DNA of 64,000 nucleotides from Ensifer adhaerens (GTDB taxonomy: Bacteria > Pseudomonadota > Alphaproteobacteria > Rhizobiales > Rhizobiaceae): contig NZ_CP083349.1 in the NCBI RefSeq assembly GCF_020035535.1, positions 2,542,001 to 2,606,000 on the forward strand, given 5' to 3'. The notes below the pieces were generated by a model. That model saw nothing but the letters and a program-made list of their open reading frames with translations. It made no database searches and was not told the origin of the DNA. Both the position numbers and the translations under genes were made by a program. Of this stretch, positions 24,958 to 33,168 are shown piece after piece (within the stretch, counting starts at the first letter, position 1; every line of letters begins with the position of its first letter).

Positions 24958-25752
24958 ATGTTGAGCGTGTTGGCGTTGATCCTCTCATTGAGTGGTGGCA
25001 CGAGCCCATCGACCGCCATGTCGACGGATGTCGATGTCGAACTGATCCTGGCCGTCGATATGTCCGGCTCGATGGATCTGGATGAGGCGCGCATCCAGCG
25101 CGCCGGTTATGTCGAGGCGCTCCGGCACCGCGATTTCCTCGACGCGGTCGAAAGCGGACAACTGGGCAAGATCGCCATCGGCTATTTCGAATGGGCGGGC
25201 ACAGTAAACGAATCCTCCGTCGTCGCCTGGCAAGTTATCTCCACCGCCGCCGACGCCGATGCCTTTGCCAAGCTGATCGAGGCGCGCCCGGTCGGCACCA
25301 GGCGCGGCACGTCGATTTCGAACGCGATCACCTACGGTACGGCGCTGATCGATTCGAACGCCTTCAACGGCATACGCCGGGTCATCGACGTTTCCGGCGA
25401 CGGCCCGAACAATATCGGCCCGCCGGTCATCCCGGCCCGCGAGACGGCAATCGCCCGCGGCATCACCATCAACGGGCTGGCGATCCTCATTCGCCCCTCG
25501 GTCTCGACCGGCCCGCTCGACCAGTATTACGCCGAATGCGTCATCGGCGGCCCCGGCTCCTTCGTGCTGCCGGTGCACGAACCGGAGGATTTTTCGATCG
25601 CCATTCGCCAGAAGCTGGTGCTCGAGGTCAGCGGCTTGCAGCCGCCGCCATCCGTTCGCCTGGCCGATGCGCTGCCGGCATCCGACTGCCTGATCGGCGA
25701 GAAGCTGAGGCCCGGTTTCCTCGACCGCGTCTATCCCGAACTCGACAAATAG
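24958..25752 (+). CDS. DUF1194 secreted von Willebrand A-like protein (264 aa)
   Basis: After a short signal sequence (MLSVLALILSLSGG), a vWA-type fold begins with the metal-ion site DMSGSM (Asp34, Ser36, Ser38) followed by DLDEARIQRAGYVEALRH. The pattern GTSISNAITYGTAL and VIDVSGDGPNN are DUF1194 hallmarks. The protein is probably periplasmic; its partner is unknown. It is divergent from the glucanase-like gene, with about 156 bases between. Confidence 0.88.
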   Translation: MLSVLALILSLSGGTSPSTAMSTDVDVELILAVDMSGSMDLDEARIQRAGYVEALRHRDFLDAVESGQLGKIAIGYFEWAGTVNESSVVAWQVISTAADADAFAKLIEARPVGTRRGTSISNAITYGTALIDSNAFNGIRRVIDVSGDGPNNIGPPVIPARETAIARGITINGLAILIRPSVSTGPLDQYYAECVIGGPGSFVLPVHEPEDFSIAIRQKLVLEVSGLQPPPSVRLADALPASDCLIGEKLRPGFLDRVYPELDK

Positions 25753-25855
25753 TCTTCGCCGCCTAGTTGTTGCCGCGCAACCCACGGGCGTCAGATTGTC
25801 ATTTCCCTTCGCTTCGTCCGGCGATAAGATGAGCCGTTGCTTCGCGGATCGATTC

Positions 25856-26578
25856 ATGTCCTTGACCACTACGCCCCCACCGGCCGACATGGCCGCAGAC
25901 CCGGCCACCGACACCGGCAGTCAGCATATCCGCGACACGTTGCGCGATGCGATCGTCGAGCGGCGGCTCACCCCCGGCACCAAGCTTTCGGAAAGCGATG
26001 TCGGCGAACTCTTCAATGTCAGCCGTACTCTCGTGCGCGCCGCGCTGCAGGCGCTCTCCTATGAAGGCCTCGTCAGCGTCGAGAAGAACCGCGGCGCCTT
26101 TGTCGCGCACCCCTCGATCGACGAGGCGCGCCAGATCTTCGCGACCCGCCGCCTGATCGAGCCCGGCGTCGTGCGGGCTGCTGCCGCGAATATCGGCAAG
26201 GCCGAACTTGCCGAGCTCCGGCGCATGCTGGCAGAGGAGCGGCAGCTCACCGAACAGCGCGGCCAGTCGGCCCGCCGCGCCGAGATCAAGGCCTCGGGAG
26301 ATTTTCACCTGGCACTCGCCGATCTCAGCGGCAACGCCATCCTCCGGCGTTTCATGGACGAGCTCGTCGCCCGCTCTTCGCTCGTCATCGCGCTTTACGG
26401 CCAGTCGACCGTTTCAAGCTGCGGCCACAGCGAACATGACGAGATCGTCAATGCGCTGGAACGCGGCGACATCGACTTGGCTGCCAAGATGATGGTCCAC
26501 CATATCGACCACATCGAAGCCGACCTCGATCTTCGCGCGCACAAGTCGAGCGACCTCAAGGCTGCACTCGAGCTTTAG
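25856..26578 (+). CDS. GntR family transcriptional regulator, FCD type (240 aa)
   Basis: The N-terminal winged HTH is seen as IRDTLRDAIVERRLTPGTKL followed by SESDVGELFNVSRTLVRAAL (residues about 25-65), and the all-helical FCD effector domain with FHLALADLSGNAILRRFMDE and a metal-type His pattern (HSEHDEIVNAL, MVHHIDH) follows. The start is uncertain: ATG 25856 is used; 25829 and 25796 are in frame and none has a strong ribosome-binding site. No neighbour suggests the regulated pathway. Confidence 0.88.
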   Translation: MSLTTTPPPADMAADPATDTGSQHIRDTLRDAIVERRLTPGTKLSESDVGELFNVSRTLVRAALQALSYEGLVSVEKNRGAFVAHPSIDEARQIFATRRLIEPGVVRAAAANIGKAELAELRRMLAEERQLTEQRGQSARRAEIKASGDFHLALADLSGNAILRRFMDELVARSSLVIALYGQSTVSSCGHSEHDEIVNALERGDIDLAAKMMVHHIDHIEADLDLRAHKSSDLKAALEL

Positions 26579-26708
26579 AGCTCGCCCCCAGCACTCGCCG
26601 AATCACGAAAAGGTCACGGGCTGAAAAAAGTCGGTGAGCCGGCGGAACCATTGCCGCGCCACAGCGTTGGCCTCGCGCTCGAAAAAGACTGAGAACGAGG
26701 ATAAGCAA

Positions 26709-26948
26709 ATGAGCGAGAAGTTCTTCGCCACTCCCATCCCCCTCCGGTTATCCGCAAAACGGCAGACCGTCGTCAGAACGGTCTTCGAAGCCGTCGAGTT
26801 GCTGCGGCAATGGCCGGGGCGCCGTGGACGTGAGTACCGCGCGGCTCTCAGGCGCTGCCTGGACGCGCTGGATGGATTGACGAGTACGGACCGGGCCAGC
26901 CGCTGCTTTGCTGCCGCTGCCCGCGAATCGGGCCTGCTTCTGGCCTGA
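26709..26948 (+). CDS. DUF982 domain protein (79 aa)
   Basis: A small soluble protein with the DUF982 pattern VRTVFEAVELLRQWPGRRGR then YRAALRRCLDALDG (residues about 22-57). DUF982 proteins are numerous in Rhizobiaceae and have no known function. GAGGA lies 7 bases before the ATG. The gene stands alone between the GntR regulator and a convergent glycosidase gene. Confidence 0.85.
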   Translation: MSEKFFATPIPLRLSAKRQTVVRTVFEAVELLRQWPGRRGREYRAALRRCLDALDGLTSTDRASRCFAAAARESGLLLA

Positions 26949-27090
26949 CGCGGAAATCCCAAGATCCGGGGCCATGTGTTCGTAGATCGGGTCTCTTACG
27001 ATGCGCCGAAGGACGATCGGCGCATCGCCTCCCCCCAAAAGGCGCTGCGCCATCGCACAAGCCTGACTTTTCCACGAACGTAATGGACGA

Positions 27091-28182
27091 TCAGTCGGCG
27101 AGTTCTGCCGCTTGCTTCGTCTGACGCTCGGCAAGCGCCTTCAGTGCTTCCCTGTCGAGCCGCCAATCTGGTGAGCCGTAGCCGAGCGGCCACTTGTAAG
27201 GCTCCTTGTCGTTGAAAAACACGACGGTGGTCAGCAGCGGGAAAGCCCGGCGATAGGTCTGCTGATCAAGGATTTCCTTGTACCAGGCGCGCCTGTAGTC
27301 GGCCGAACCCGAGACGCCGAGTTCGGCGATCATGACCGGTTTGCCGAAGCCTGCCACGCGCTGGTACTTTTCGTTCAGCGCTTCCGCGAAGCGGCGCTCG
27401 CGGCCCCAATAGTCGACATCCATTTTCTGCAAGCCCCAGATGGGGATCCCGACCACATCGACGACATCGTCACCCGGATAGTAGGCGGCGAGATTGCGGT
27501 GGCCCTTCGGCGACCAGACGAACCGCGCTTGCGGCGCGAGCTCGCGGCATTTGCCGACGAAATAGCGAAACGCCTTCTTGTAGCCTTCCGTGTCGCGACG
27601 TGCCCAGGGATAGCGGCCGTCAGGGTCCTCCATCTCGTGCCCCCAGCGCACATAGACCGGGCCATCGAAGGCGGCAGCGCGGGCGCAGACGTCGCCGATC
27701 TCGCGATCGAAGCGGCCCTTGCCGATATCGGCAAACAGCCTTTCGCCGCCGGCGCGCCAGTCGGCGGCATGGGTATAGGGCTCGACCGAGAGCATCAGCG
27801 CCCGGCCCTGCCGCGCCGCAGTCGCGATCTTGCGCTTCAACAGCGCGCGGTCCGGCTTTTGCCAATAAACGAACACATGCTCTAGCTCGAGCGCCTCACT
27901 GTCGGCAACGGCGTCATGCGGATCGTAGACGCCGATGGCAACCGCCCGCTCCTTCGCGCCCTTTGCCTCGGGCGCGATCGCAGCTGTCGTCAGCGCCCGG
28001 TCGATGCCGGCGGCCGGATCATCCGCACGCGCCGCCGGCGTGCCGGAAACGGCGAGAAGCGCCAGCGTTCCCGCGGCAAGGGCTGATCTCAAAAGTCTGG
28101 CCGACAACGAACATTCTCCGGCGGATCGTCTTTCGACGCCGCAAATGAAAGCAGACGCATCACGCATGCGGCGGTCCGTCAC
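27091..28182 (-). CDS. Secreted glycoside hydrolase, GH26-like (363 aa)
   Basis: A hydrophobic N-terminal segment (LLRSALAAGTLALLAVSGTP then ARA) indicates export after an unusually long 27-residue lead, so the true start may be further in (ATG at 28167). The catalytic barrel shows VYVRWGHEMEDPDGRYPW with the presumed acid/base Glu183 and MIAELGVSG with the presumed nucleophile Glu287, as in GH26 mannanase/glucanase relatives. The substrate is probably an exopolysaccharide or beta-glucan; this is inferred. It converges with the DUF982 gene and is followed upstream by a lipoprotein gene on the same strand. Confidence 0.78.
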   Translation of the reverse strand: MTDRRMRDASAFICGVERRSAGECSLSARLLRSALAAGTLALLAVSGTPAARADDPAAGIDRALTTAAIAPEAKGAKERAVAIGVYDPHDAVADSEALELEHVFVYWQKPDRALLKRKIATAARQGRALMLSVEPYTHAADWRAGGERLFADIGKGRFDREIGDVCARAAAFDGPVYVRWGHEMEDPDGRYPWARRDTEGYKKAFRYFVGKCRELAPQARFVWSPKGHRNLAAYYPGDDVVDVVGIPIWGLQKMDVDYWGRERRFAEALNEKYQRVAGFGKPVMIAELGVSGSADYRRAWYKEILDQQTYRRAFPLLTTVVFFNDKEPYKWPLGYGSPDWRLDREALKALAERQTKQAAELAD

Positions 28183-28270
28183 CGCCGAAGACGGGGATCC
28201 CAGTCCCCCAAACGATCCCGAGCGGCTTGGCCGCGCCGGAATTATGCAAACTCGAACTGAGACAATCCCG

Positions 28271-28621
28271 CTAGAGCGAAGCTCGGAGGAAGCAGTGCGA
28301 CGTACGGCCGAAGCCGCTCGGCGAGCAGATGTAGGGCGCGCGACCCAGATAGGCGGCCGTGGTCTTCCTCACAGGCTGCGGTGCGACCACATCCCCATCC
28401 GCTTCGGCGACCTGCAGCTGCTTCTCTTCCTTGCGAATCTTGACCGAAGGGCTCGCGTAAGCGCTGGAATGGCTCGATGCGAACAACGGCGTTTCTCCAA
28501 TAACCGTCGACGAGCAGCCGGAAAGCAGCAGAAGGCCAAGAATTGAGGCGGTCGGTACGAGATACTTGAAACCCGAAATGGGGGTGCGGCTCGCGCCGGC
28601 ACATGCGGTCTTATCTCGCAT
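28271..28621 (-). CDS. Hypothetical lipoprotein (116 aa)
   Basis: The N-terminal region has a lipobox, ILGLLLLSGC followed by SST, so the protein should be lipid-anchored at the Cys (about residue 36). The C-terminus ends in APYICSPSGFGRTSHCFLR, a pattern often found in small rhizobial exported proteins. The start at 28621 has AAGG 6 bases upstream; ATG at 28627 is also possible. No function is recognised. A perfect minus-strand TATAAT lies at 28707-28702, about 85 bases upstream. Confidence 0.75.
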   Translation of the reverse strand: MRDKTACAGASRTPISGFKYLVPTASILGLLLLSGCSSTVIGETPLFASSHSSAYASPSVKIRKEEKQLQVAEADGDVVAPQPVRKTTAAYLGRAPYICSPSGFGRTSHCFLRASL

Positions 28622-29106
28622 AAGCATCCTTTCGAATTAGCGACCTTGGCCGCCCGATGCCTCCTTTGGGGGATATGGCGGCGTTGTTCAACCCCCTGTC
28701 CATTATAGATTGCTAAATTTAACAAATTCTTTCTTAGGGCTTTCTTCCGGCGGTTGCAGCGGATGGCACCGGCGCCCGGCACAAACACGGCTGCTGATTG
28801 GCACACGCTGGGCTTGGGGCGCCGCACGAGGATCAGGAAGACAAATCAGGAAAACCAGATGCTTGCCCAACAGCAAGCCCGAAGGCGAACCGGCCCGCCA
28901 CTTGCAGGCCCACCCGCGCCGTCAGCCACCACGCCCGGTGGTAGCTGCGCCGCCGGAAACGCCGGATGGTTCGCAAGGAAATTTTTTCGCGCGAAGGCGC
29001 AAAATCGGCCGCACTGGCGCGGAAACCGCCAGGCCCGTCGATCAAGCGGCGCACGGCGACAACGGACGCGGCACCGTCCTTCCTCATTTTTAGCTATCAC
29101 GCATTT

Positions 29107-29205
29107 ACAGTTCGTTGACCTCTGGCCGCCACCTTGGAGCGAGGCGCAACATGTTGAGCGTATGCGCCCACTCCAAAACTGCCCGCGTCGTGCGGGCATT
29201 TTTTT
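29107..29205 (+). ncRNA. Candidate structured small RNA with intrinsic terminator
   Basis: TTGGAG (29134-29139) pairs with CTCCAA (29171-29176) and, nested within it, GGCGCA (29143-29148) pairs with TGCGCC (29163-29168), leaving a 14-base loop. Directly after comes a terminator: GCCCGC (29181-29186)/GCGGGC (29192-29197) with a T-run to 29205. No gene precedes it on this strand, so the terminator has no other obvious client. The 5' end is a guess from a weak -10 (CTATCA near 29094). Confidence 0.5.
29181..29205 (+). terminator. Intrinsic terminator of the candidate sRNA
   Basis: A 6-bp GC stem with a 5-base loop is followed by ATTTTTTT on the plus strand. Confidence 0.75.
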
Positions 29206-29349
29206 GCGCTGAGAGCACCTTCTTCGTGCCGCCCCCTCACCTTCCCGCCCCTTGGCGAGACGCCCGATACCTGGCGCGGTACTTATGGACGCAGGCGCCC
29301 CCTGACGGGGAACGCGCATCATCGTTGATGATTAAGAAGAATTTCAGCT

Positions 29350-29364
29350 ATTGATAATATCAAT
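29350..29364. promoter_or_regulatory. Perfect palindrome upstream of the PAP2-type gene
   Basis: ATTGATA-A-TATCAAT lies 33 bases before the ATG in an AT-rich stretch and could be an operator or part of the promoter. Confidence 0.35.
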
Positions 29365-29396
29365 GTTACTAATTTAATCGGGATTTCTTGGCGGCT

Positions 29397-30422
29397 ATGC
29401 TTGATCCTCGAACATTTATAGGCGCATTGCTTTCCGGTATGCGCAGAGACGCTTGCGTCGTGTCTTTGTCGATCGCCTATCTGCTTCTGGCTTTCGGCCT
29501 GCTTGAAGTGACACCCAGCACGTGGATCTGGTACTTCGGCGTTTCCCTGATAGGTCTGATCGCGATTACGGCATTGTTCGCGGCGGGCGTGCGGGGTGCC
29601 TACCATGTTCTGGTCAATCGCGTGGACCGCCCCATTACGGCGATTATCCGTGACATCCGCGGCGTGCCGTTCGCAACGGCAGTCTCCTATTTTCCCGTTG
29701 CCGTCGCACAAGTGATCCTCACCAGCGTATTCTGGCAGTGGAAGACGCGCCTGCCTGTCTTCTCCTGGGACCAGACGCTGAGCGATCTCGACCGAACGCT
29801 CCACTTCGGCTGGCTCCCGTGGCAATGGCTTCAGCCGGTTCTGGGCTATTGGCCGATCACCTTCCTGCTCAGCATCAACTACAGCATCTGGTTCATGGTG
29901 ATGTGGACCTTCTGGATGGCCGTCGCATTCAGCGAGCGGCCTCAGCGAACGCAATTTCTCGTCACATTCGCCTTGTCATGGATCATTCTCGGCAGCTTCC
30001 TGGCGACCGCGTTCGCATCCGCCGGCCCGTGCTTTTTCGGCAATCTCGGCCTCGGGGAAAATCCATATGCCGATTTGATGTCCTATCTCAGGGCCGCCGA
30101 CCAAAACGCGCCGATCTTTGCTCTCAACGTGCAGAACCTGCTCTGGCAGGGCTACGCGGGTGCCGGCACCGAAATGGGCATCTCTGCCATGCCCAGCCTT
30201 CACAATGCGACGGCGCTCTTGATGGTCCTGGCTTCAAGGAGCTTTCACCCCGCCATACAATGGGCGCTCAAGGTCCATTGCGTGCTGATTTTTCTGGGGT
30301 CGATCCACCTCGGCTGGCACTATGCCGTCGACGCCTACGTTTCCTATGCCGCAACGCTGGTGATCTGGTTCGGGATTGCCTCGCGGTTCCAATCCCGAAG
30401 GCTAACGCCTCAAGTCGCCTAG
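29397..30422 (+). CDS. PAP2-superfamily membrane protein, inositolphosphotransferase-like (341 aa)
   Basis: A polytopic membrane protein with about six or seven helices. The PAP2 phosphatase motifs are in the C-terminal half: GISAMPSLHNATAL (motif with SLH) and GSIHLGWHYAVDAYVSY (H-x3-H-x3-D), the form seen in PAP2_3 proteins related to inositol-phosphoceramide synthases. A role in lipid or cell-surface phosphate transfer is inferred. The start is ATG 29397; TTG 29388 with GGGA upstream is an alternative. Confidence 0.82.
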   Translation: MLDPRTFIGALLSGMRRDACVVSLSIAYLLLAFGLLEVTPSTWIWYFGVSLIGLIAITALFAAGVRGAYHVLVNRVDRPITAIIRDIRGVPFATAVSYFPVAVAQVILTSVFWQWKTRLPVFSWDQTLSDLDRTLHFGWLPWQWLQPVLGYWPITFLLSINYSIWFMVMWTFWMAVAFSERPQRTQFLVTFALSWIILGSFLATAFASAGPCFFGNLGLGENPYADLMSYLRAADQNAPIFALNVQNLLWQGYAGAGTEMGISAMPSLHNATALLMVLASRSFHPAIQWALKVHCVLIFLGSIHLGWHYAVDAYVSYAATLVIWFGIASRFQSRRLTPQVA

Positions 30423-30496
30423 GCGAAATATCAGAGACTGCGTCGGCTCACCGGGTGCGCACGCATGCCAAAAAGACCGCGGACCGGGCAATAAGG

Positions 30497-30634
30497 CACG
30501 TGAGTTGCTCCGGCTGCGACGGTGTTGCTCCCGGTCGTTTGGGAGAAATCGCCGTTTCCCAGCAAGGTGCCGGCGCCCGATACCATGCCGTTGAGCGTAA
30601 GCGTCGACACCGCATCGATAATGAAAGTGCCGGC
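30497..30634 (-). pseudogene. Fragment of an autotransporter/adhesin passenger domain
   Basis: On the minus strand the frame reads AGTFIIDAVSTLTLNGMVSG, AGTLLGNGDFSQTTG, SNTVAAGATHV. These Gly/Thr/Asn-rich beta-strand repeats (LTLNG..SGAGTL) are typical of autotransporter passenger domains. The frame is closed by TGA just upstream and downstream at about 30433, there is no start, ribosome-binding site, signal peptide or beta-barrel, so only about 46 codons survive of a once large gene. Confidence 0.6.
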
Positions 30635-30652
30635 ACGCTCACGATCCTTGCA

Positions 30653-30979
30653 TCACGATCGTTGCATGAGGTGACGCGCAATGTGCACCAGCGCTGCATC
30701 GCTGCCGTCGGCCCCCTTCGTTTGTTTTCCCGCCTCCAGCCAGCAGACGTTCATGACCGCCAGAATGTCCTCGTCTGACAGGATCACTCCTGCCGCGTCA
30801 AAATCTCTTCGAATTATCACAAGAATGTTGCTGCGTTCGGCGTCCATCGCCGCCATCGCCAGACCATCCGAGTAGGTCTTGGCATTTTCGCCGGCAAGAG
30901 CCAGTTTCTCCGCCGCCCAGAAACCAACCAACTTGTTGCGACGTACCATTCGCACCATGTCCACACCCAGACCAGCCAT
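30653..30979 (-). CDS. DUF1476 (ATPase inhibitor zeta-like) protein (108 aa)
   Basis: The pattern RRNKLVGFWAAEKLALAGEN, then RRDFDAAGVILSDEDILAVM, matches DUF1476 proteins, the small alphaproteobacterial family that includes the zeta inhibitor of F1-ATPase. The usual N-terminal stretch starting with DRE..FE.KFA is missing or diverged, so this is a diverged paralogue rather than the canonical protein. The start at 30979 has GGAG 7 bases upstream. It lies between the adhesin remnant and the tRNA gene. Confidence 0.78.
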   Translation of the reverse strand: MAGLGVDMVRMVRRNKLVGFWAAEKLALAGENAKTYSDGLAMAAMDAERSNILVIIRRDFDAAGVILSDEDILAVMNVCWLEAGKQTKGADGSDAALVHIARHLMQRS

Positions 30980-31170
30980 CGAATTTCTCCATTGCTGCCT
31001 GGTCGGATATCGTAGCAGAAACTGCGAGGTTTGGGATTGTCCGACGGACACATCTTGACGCTGTATCACATAGCAACAAAATCGCTGGAAAAGCGTCCCA
31101 GACCGGTGTGCATATCAAATACGCGACACAAACAGCCAGAAAACCTGCAAATTCAATGTTCAGAAGCGAT

Positions 31171-31246
31171 TGGTGGGCCCGGAGGGACTCGAACCCCCAA
31201 CCAAGCGGTTATGAGCCGCCGGCTCTAACCATTGAGCTACAGGCCC
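31171..31246 (-). tRNA. tRNA with CAU anticodon, probably tRNA-Ile2
   Basis: The minus strand folds as a full 76-base tRNA with encoded CCA (31171-31173): acceptor GGGCCTG with CGGGCCC, D arm AGCTCAATGGTTAGAGC, anticodon loop CTCATAA and T arm GGGGGTTCGAGTCCCTC. The anticodon is CAU. The anticodon arm and variable region (GCGGCTCATAACCGCTTGGTT) resemble ileX-type tRNAs, in which C34 becomes lysidine and reads AUA, more than elongator or initiator tRNA-Met. Genome pipelines often call it tRNA-Met. Confidence 0.9.
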
Positions 31247-31501
31247 ACTCTGGATCTGCAGGCTTCCTGAAATCGTAACGATCTCAGGGTAAGACAAGCA
31301 GCAACTTTAAGTGCTACGGCGACCTTGGCACGTCTGAGAAGGACGTATGGCGCCGTGGCAATCCAGGTGCGCGAACCAATGGCAGTTCGCGGTGAAATGG
31401 CTCTAGCGGAAAACCTTTTTGCGGACAAGCCATTGCCGCAATGCTCACACAATCGCCAGCCAAGAAGACGCAGGGACGGAACAACCGGAGAGACATAGAC
31501 C

Positions 31502-32242
31502 ATGATTTCCACACGCACTGCCCGCACGCTTTCGATTGCCGCTTTCGCCGCCGCTTTTGCCGGTGTGGCCGCCGCTCAGGCGCAGGAGTCGGACAAGGAC
31601 AAGGCAACCATTATTGTTGCCGGCGAAGGCCGCGCGACGACCGCGCCGGACATGGCGGTCCTGCAACTCAGCGTCGTCAAGGACGCCAAGACCGCCCGCG
31701 ATGCGCTGGACGCCAACAACAAGACCATGGCCGAAGTGCTGAAGGCGCTGAAGGACAGCGGCATTGCCGACCGCGACCTGCAGACGAGCGGCTTCATGCT
31801 TAACCCGCAGTACAACTACCCGACCAACACCGATGGTGGGAACCGCCCGCCGGAGCTGATCGGCTATCAGGTCACCAACGGCGTCACCGTCCGCGTGCGT
31901 GATCTCGCCAAGCTCGGCGACGTCATCGACAAGTCGGTCACGCTCGGCGTCAACCAGGGCGGCGGCGTGCAGTTCACCAACGACAAGCCGGAAGCGGTCA
32001 TCACCGAAGCGCGCAAGGCCGCTGTTGCCGATGCCGTGGAGAAGGCCAAGGTGCTTGCCGAAGCTGCCGGCGTCTCGGTCGGCAAGATCGTCACCATCAG
32101 CGAGCAGGGCTTCCGCCCCGAGCCGGTCCCGATGATGCGCGCCGGCATGGCCAAGGAATATGCCGCCGACGCCGTTCCGGTCGCAACCGGCGAGAACAGC
32201 TACAACGTGACGGTCAACGTGACCTTCGAAATCAAGCAGTAA
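31502..32242 (+). CDS. SIMPL (DUF541) domain periplasmic protein (246 aa)
   Basis: It has a signal peptide (RTLSIAAFAAAFAGVAAAQA, cleavage near residue 28) followed by the SIMPL domain: IIVAGEGRATTAPDMAVLQL, ALDANNKTMAEVLKALKDSG, IADRDLQTSGFMLNPQY and YQVTNGVTVRVRDLAKLGDV. Such periplasmic proteins form oligomers and are linked to oxidative stress or membrane homeostasis, but the role is not settled. AACCGGAGAG lies close upstream. It is followed by a terminator. Confidence 0.9.
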   Translation: MISTRTARTLSIAAFAAAFAGVAAAQAQESDKDKATIIVAGEGRATTAPDMAVLQLSVVKDAKTARDALDANNKTMAEVLKALKDSGIADRDLQTSGFMLNPQYNYPTNTDGGNRPPELIGYQVTNGVTVRVRDLAKLGDVIDKSVTLGVNQGGGVQFTNDKPEAVITEARKAAVADAVEKAKVLAEAAGVSVGKIVTISEQGFRPEPVPMMRAGMAKEYAADAVPVATGENSYNVTVNVTFEIKQ

Positions 32243-32251
32243 AAACCTGGC

Positions 32252-32280
32252 AAAGCCCGCAGCGATCGCGCGCGGGCTTT
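32252..32280 (+). terminator. Terminator after the SIMPL gene
   Basis: AAAGCCCGC (32252-32260) pairs with GCGGGCTTT (32272-32280), ten bases after the stop; the T tract is short. Confidence 0.7.
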
Positions 32281-32341
32281 CACCCTTTTCGCCCCTGGCT
32301 CCGGAAATCGGCGCCGGGGGCGAATCGTTTTGGACCCGTAC

Positions 32342-32858
32342 TCATCGATCTTCGCGCCGGAACCGCGGATTGAAACGAGTACGGTAGCTCCGGAACAAGG
32401 TGGGGATGCCTTCGTCGGTAAGATGTCCGGCGTCTGGCGAACGCCTTGTCGCGCAACAGATGCCGCAGATCAGCAGATAGCGATGGCCTTCGCTCAGCAT
32501 TCGCACGCGATCCTCAAACCGGTCGAGAAAGGTCAACAGCGCCTTTCGATGAAACCTTTGTTTGCGAGGCAGCAGACCGGGACAAAGGACGTATTTCTCG
32601 ACGATCGAACCCAGTCGCGCATTCCCTCTGACGTCACGCCGCAGCTCCGGAAATCGAGCGAGAATATCGAGCCAGATTTTCTCTCGACACCCACGTAACG
32701 CCCCAATGACGATGGCTTGTCGACCAATCCGGGAAAGAACGGGCAATGAAGCCCTCAATGAAGAGAAACGCCTCTTCTATCATGCTGAATACATCTGGAC
32801 CAAACCGGTCGTAGCCACTCTCGTCGCCGAAGCCGTGGTCACAGGGGACGAAATTCAA
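32342..32858 (-). pseudogene. Unrecognised protein gene, probably frameshifted
   Basis: Two overlapping minus-strand frames both look protein-like. The first (ATG 32858) reads MNFVPCDHGFGDESGYDRFG then MIEEAFLFIEGFIARSFPDW. The second (to 32342) reads EKIWLDILARFPELRRDVRG, KALLTFLDRFEDRVRMLSEG then HRYLLICGICC. A one-base shift near 32690-32715, around the codons for SREN/CREK, would join them into a protein of about 170 residues. Codon use is less GC-biased than in neighbours, suggesting acquired DNA. No function is recognised. If no frameshift exists, 32342-32758 could be a 138-aa protein. Confidence 0.45.
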
Positions 32859-33085
32859 GGAAGCCCACCGCGGGGTCCGTCTGCAAGTCTGTAGTCGAAT
32901 GACATCGAAATGCGGACACCACGTGCCGCATTGGGTAAAGACCGCCCCATATCAACCCCTCTGCGATCGCTACTTCGTGAGAGAGGCCGCGCAACCGGAG
33001 CCGGAAGGGAGCGGTATGTGGGCGACCAGTAGAGCCGCGCTGCAATGCTCAAACCTTCTGGTCGCAACAACGCGCGGCACAGCAC

Positions 33086-33120
33086 ATAAAAAGGCCCCCC
33101 ATGCCGAAGCGTGGGGGGCC
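33086..33120 (-). terminator. Terminator of the small exported protein gene
   Basis: On the minus strand GGCCCCCC...GGGGGGCC (33120-33093) is followed by TTTTT. It lies about 50 bases after the stop at 33169. Confidence 0.85.
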
Positions 33121-33168
33121 ATTCTTCCGCCGGCCGGGGGAGACAAGGCGGGAGATTGGGATTGGCGC

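Larger units (their letters stand above)
28628..29396. other. 769-base gap without a convincing protein gene
   Basis: The gap begins with an AT-rich stretch (about 28690-28740) containing the TATAAT for the lipoprotein gene. Open frames here lack ribosome-binding sites and protein-like composition. It holds the candidate small RNA (29107-29205) and, before the PAP2 gene, an AT-rich stretch with a palindrome (29350-29364). Confidence 0.7.

Noticed and set aside
28846..29322. 158-codon minus-strand frame in the gap before the PAP2 gene
   Set aside because: Arg/Cys/Ala-rich out-of-frame composition, no ribosome-binding site, and it overlaps the structured RNA and its terminator.
32330..32698. 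Plus-strand 122-codon frame opposite the frameshifted gene
   Set aside because: Starts inside the terminator-proximal region without a ribosome-binding site; the minus-strand frames are more protein-like.
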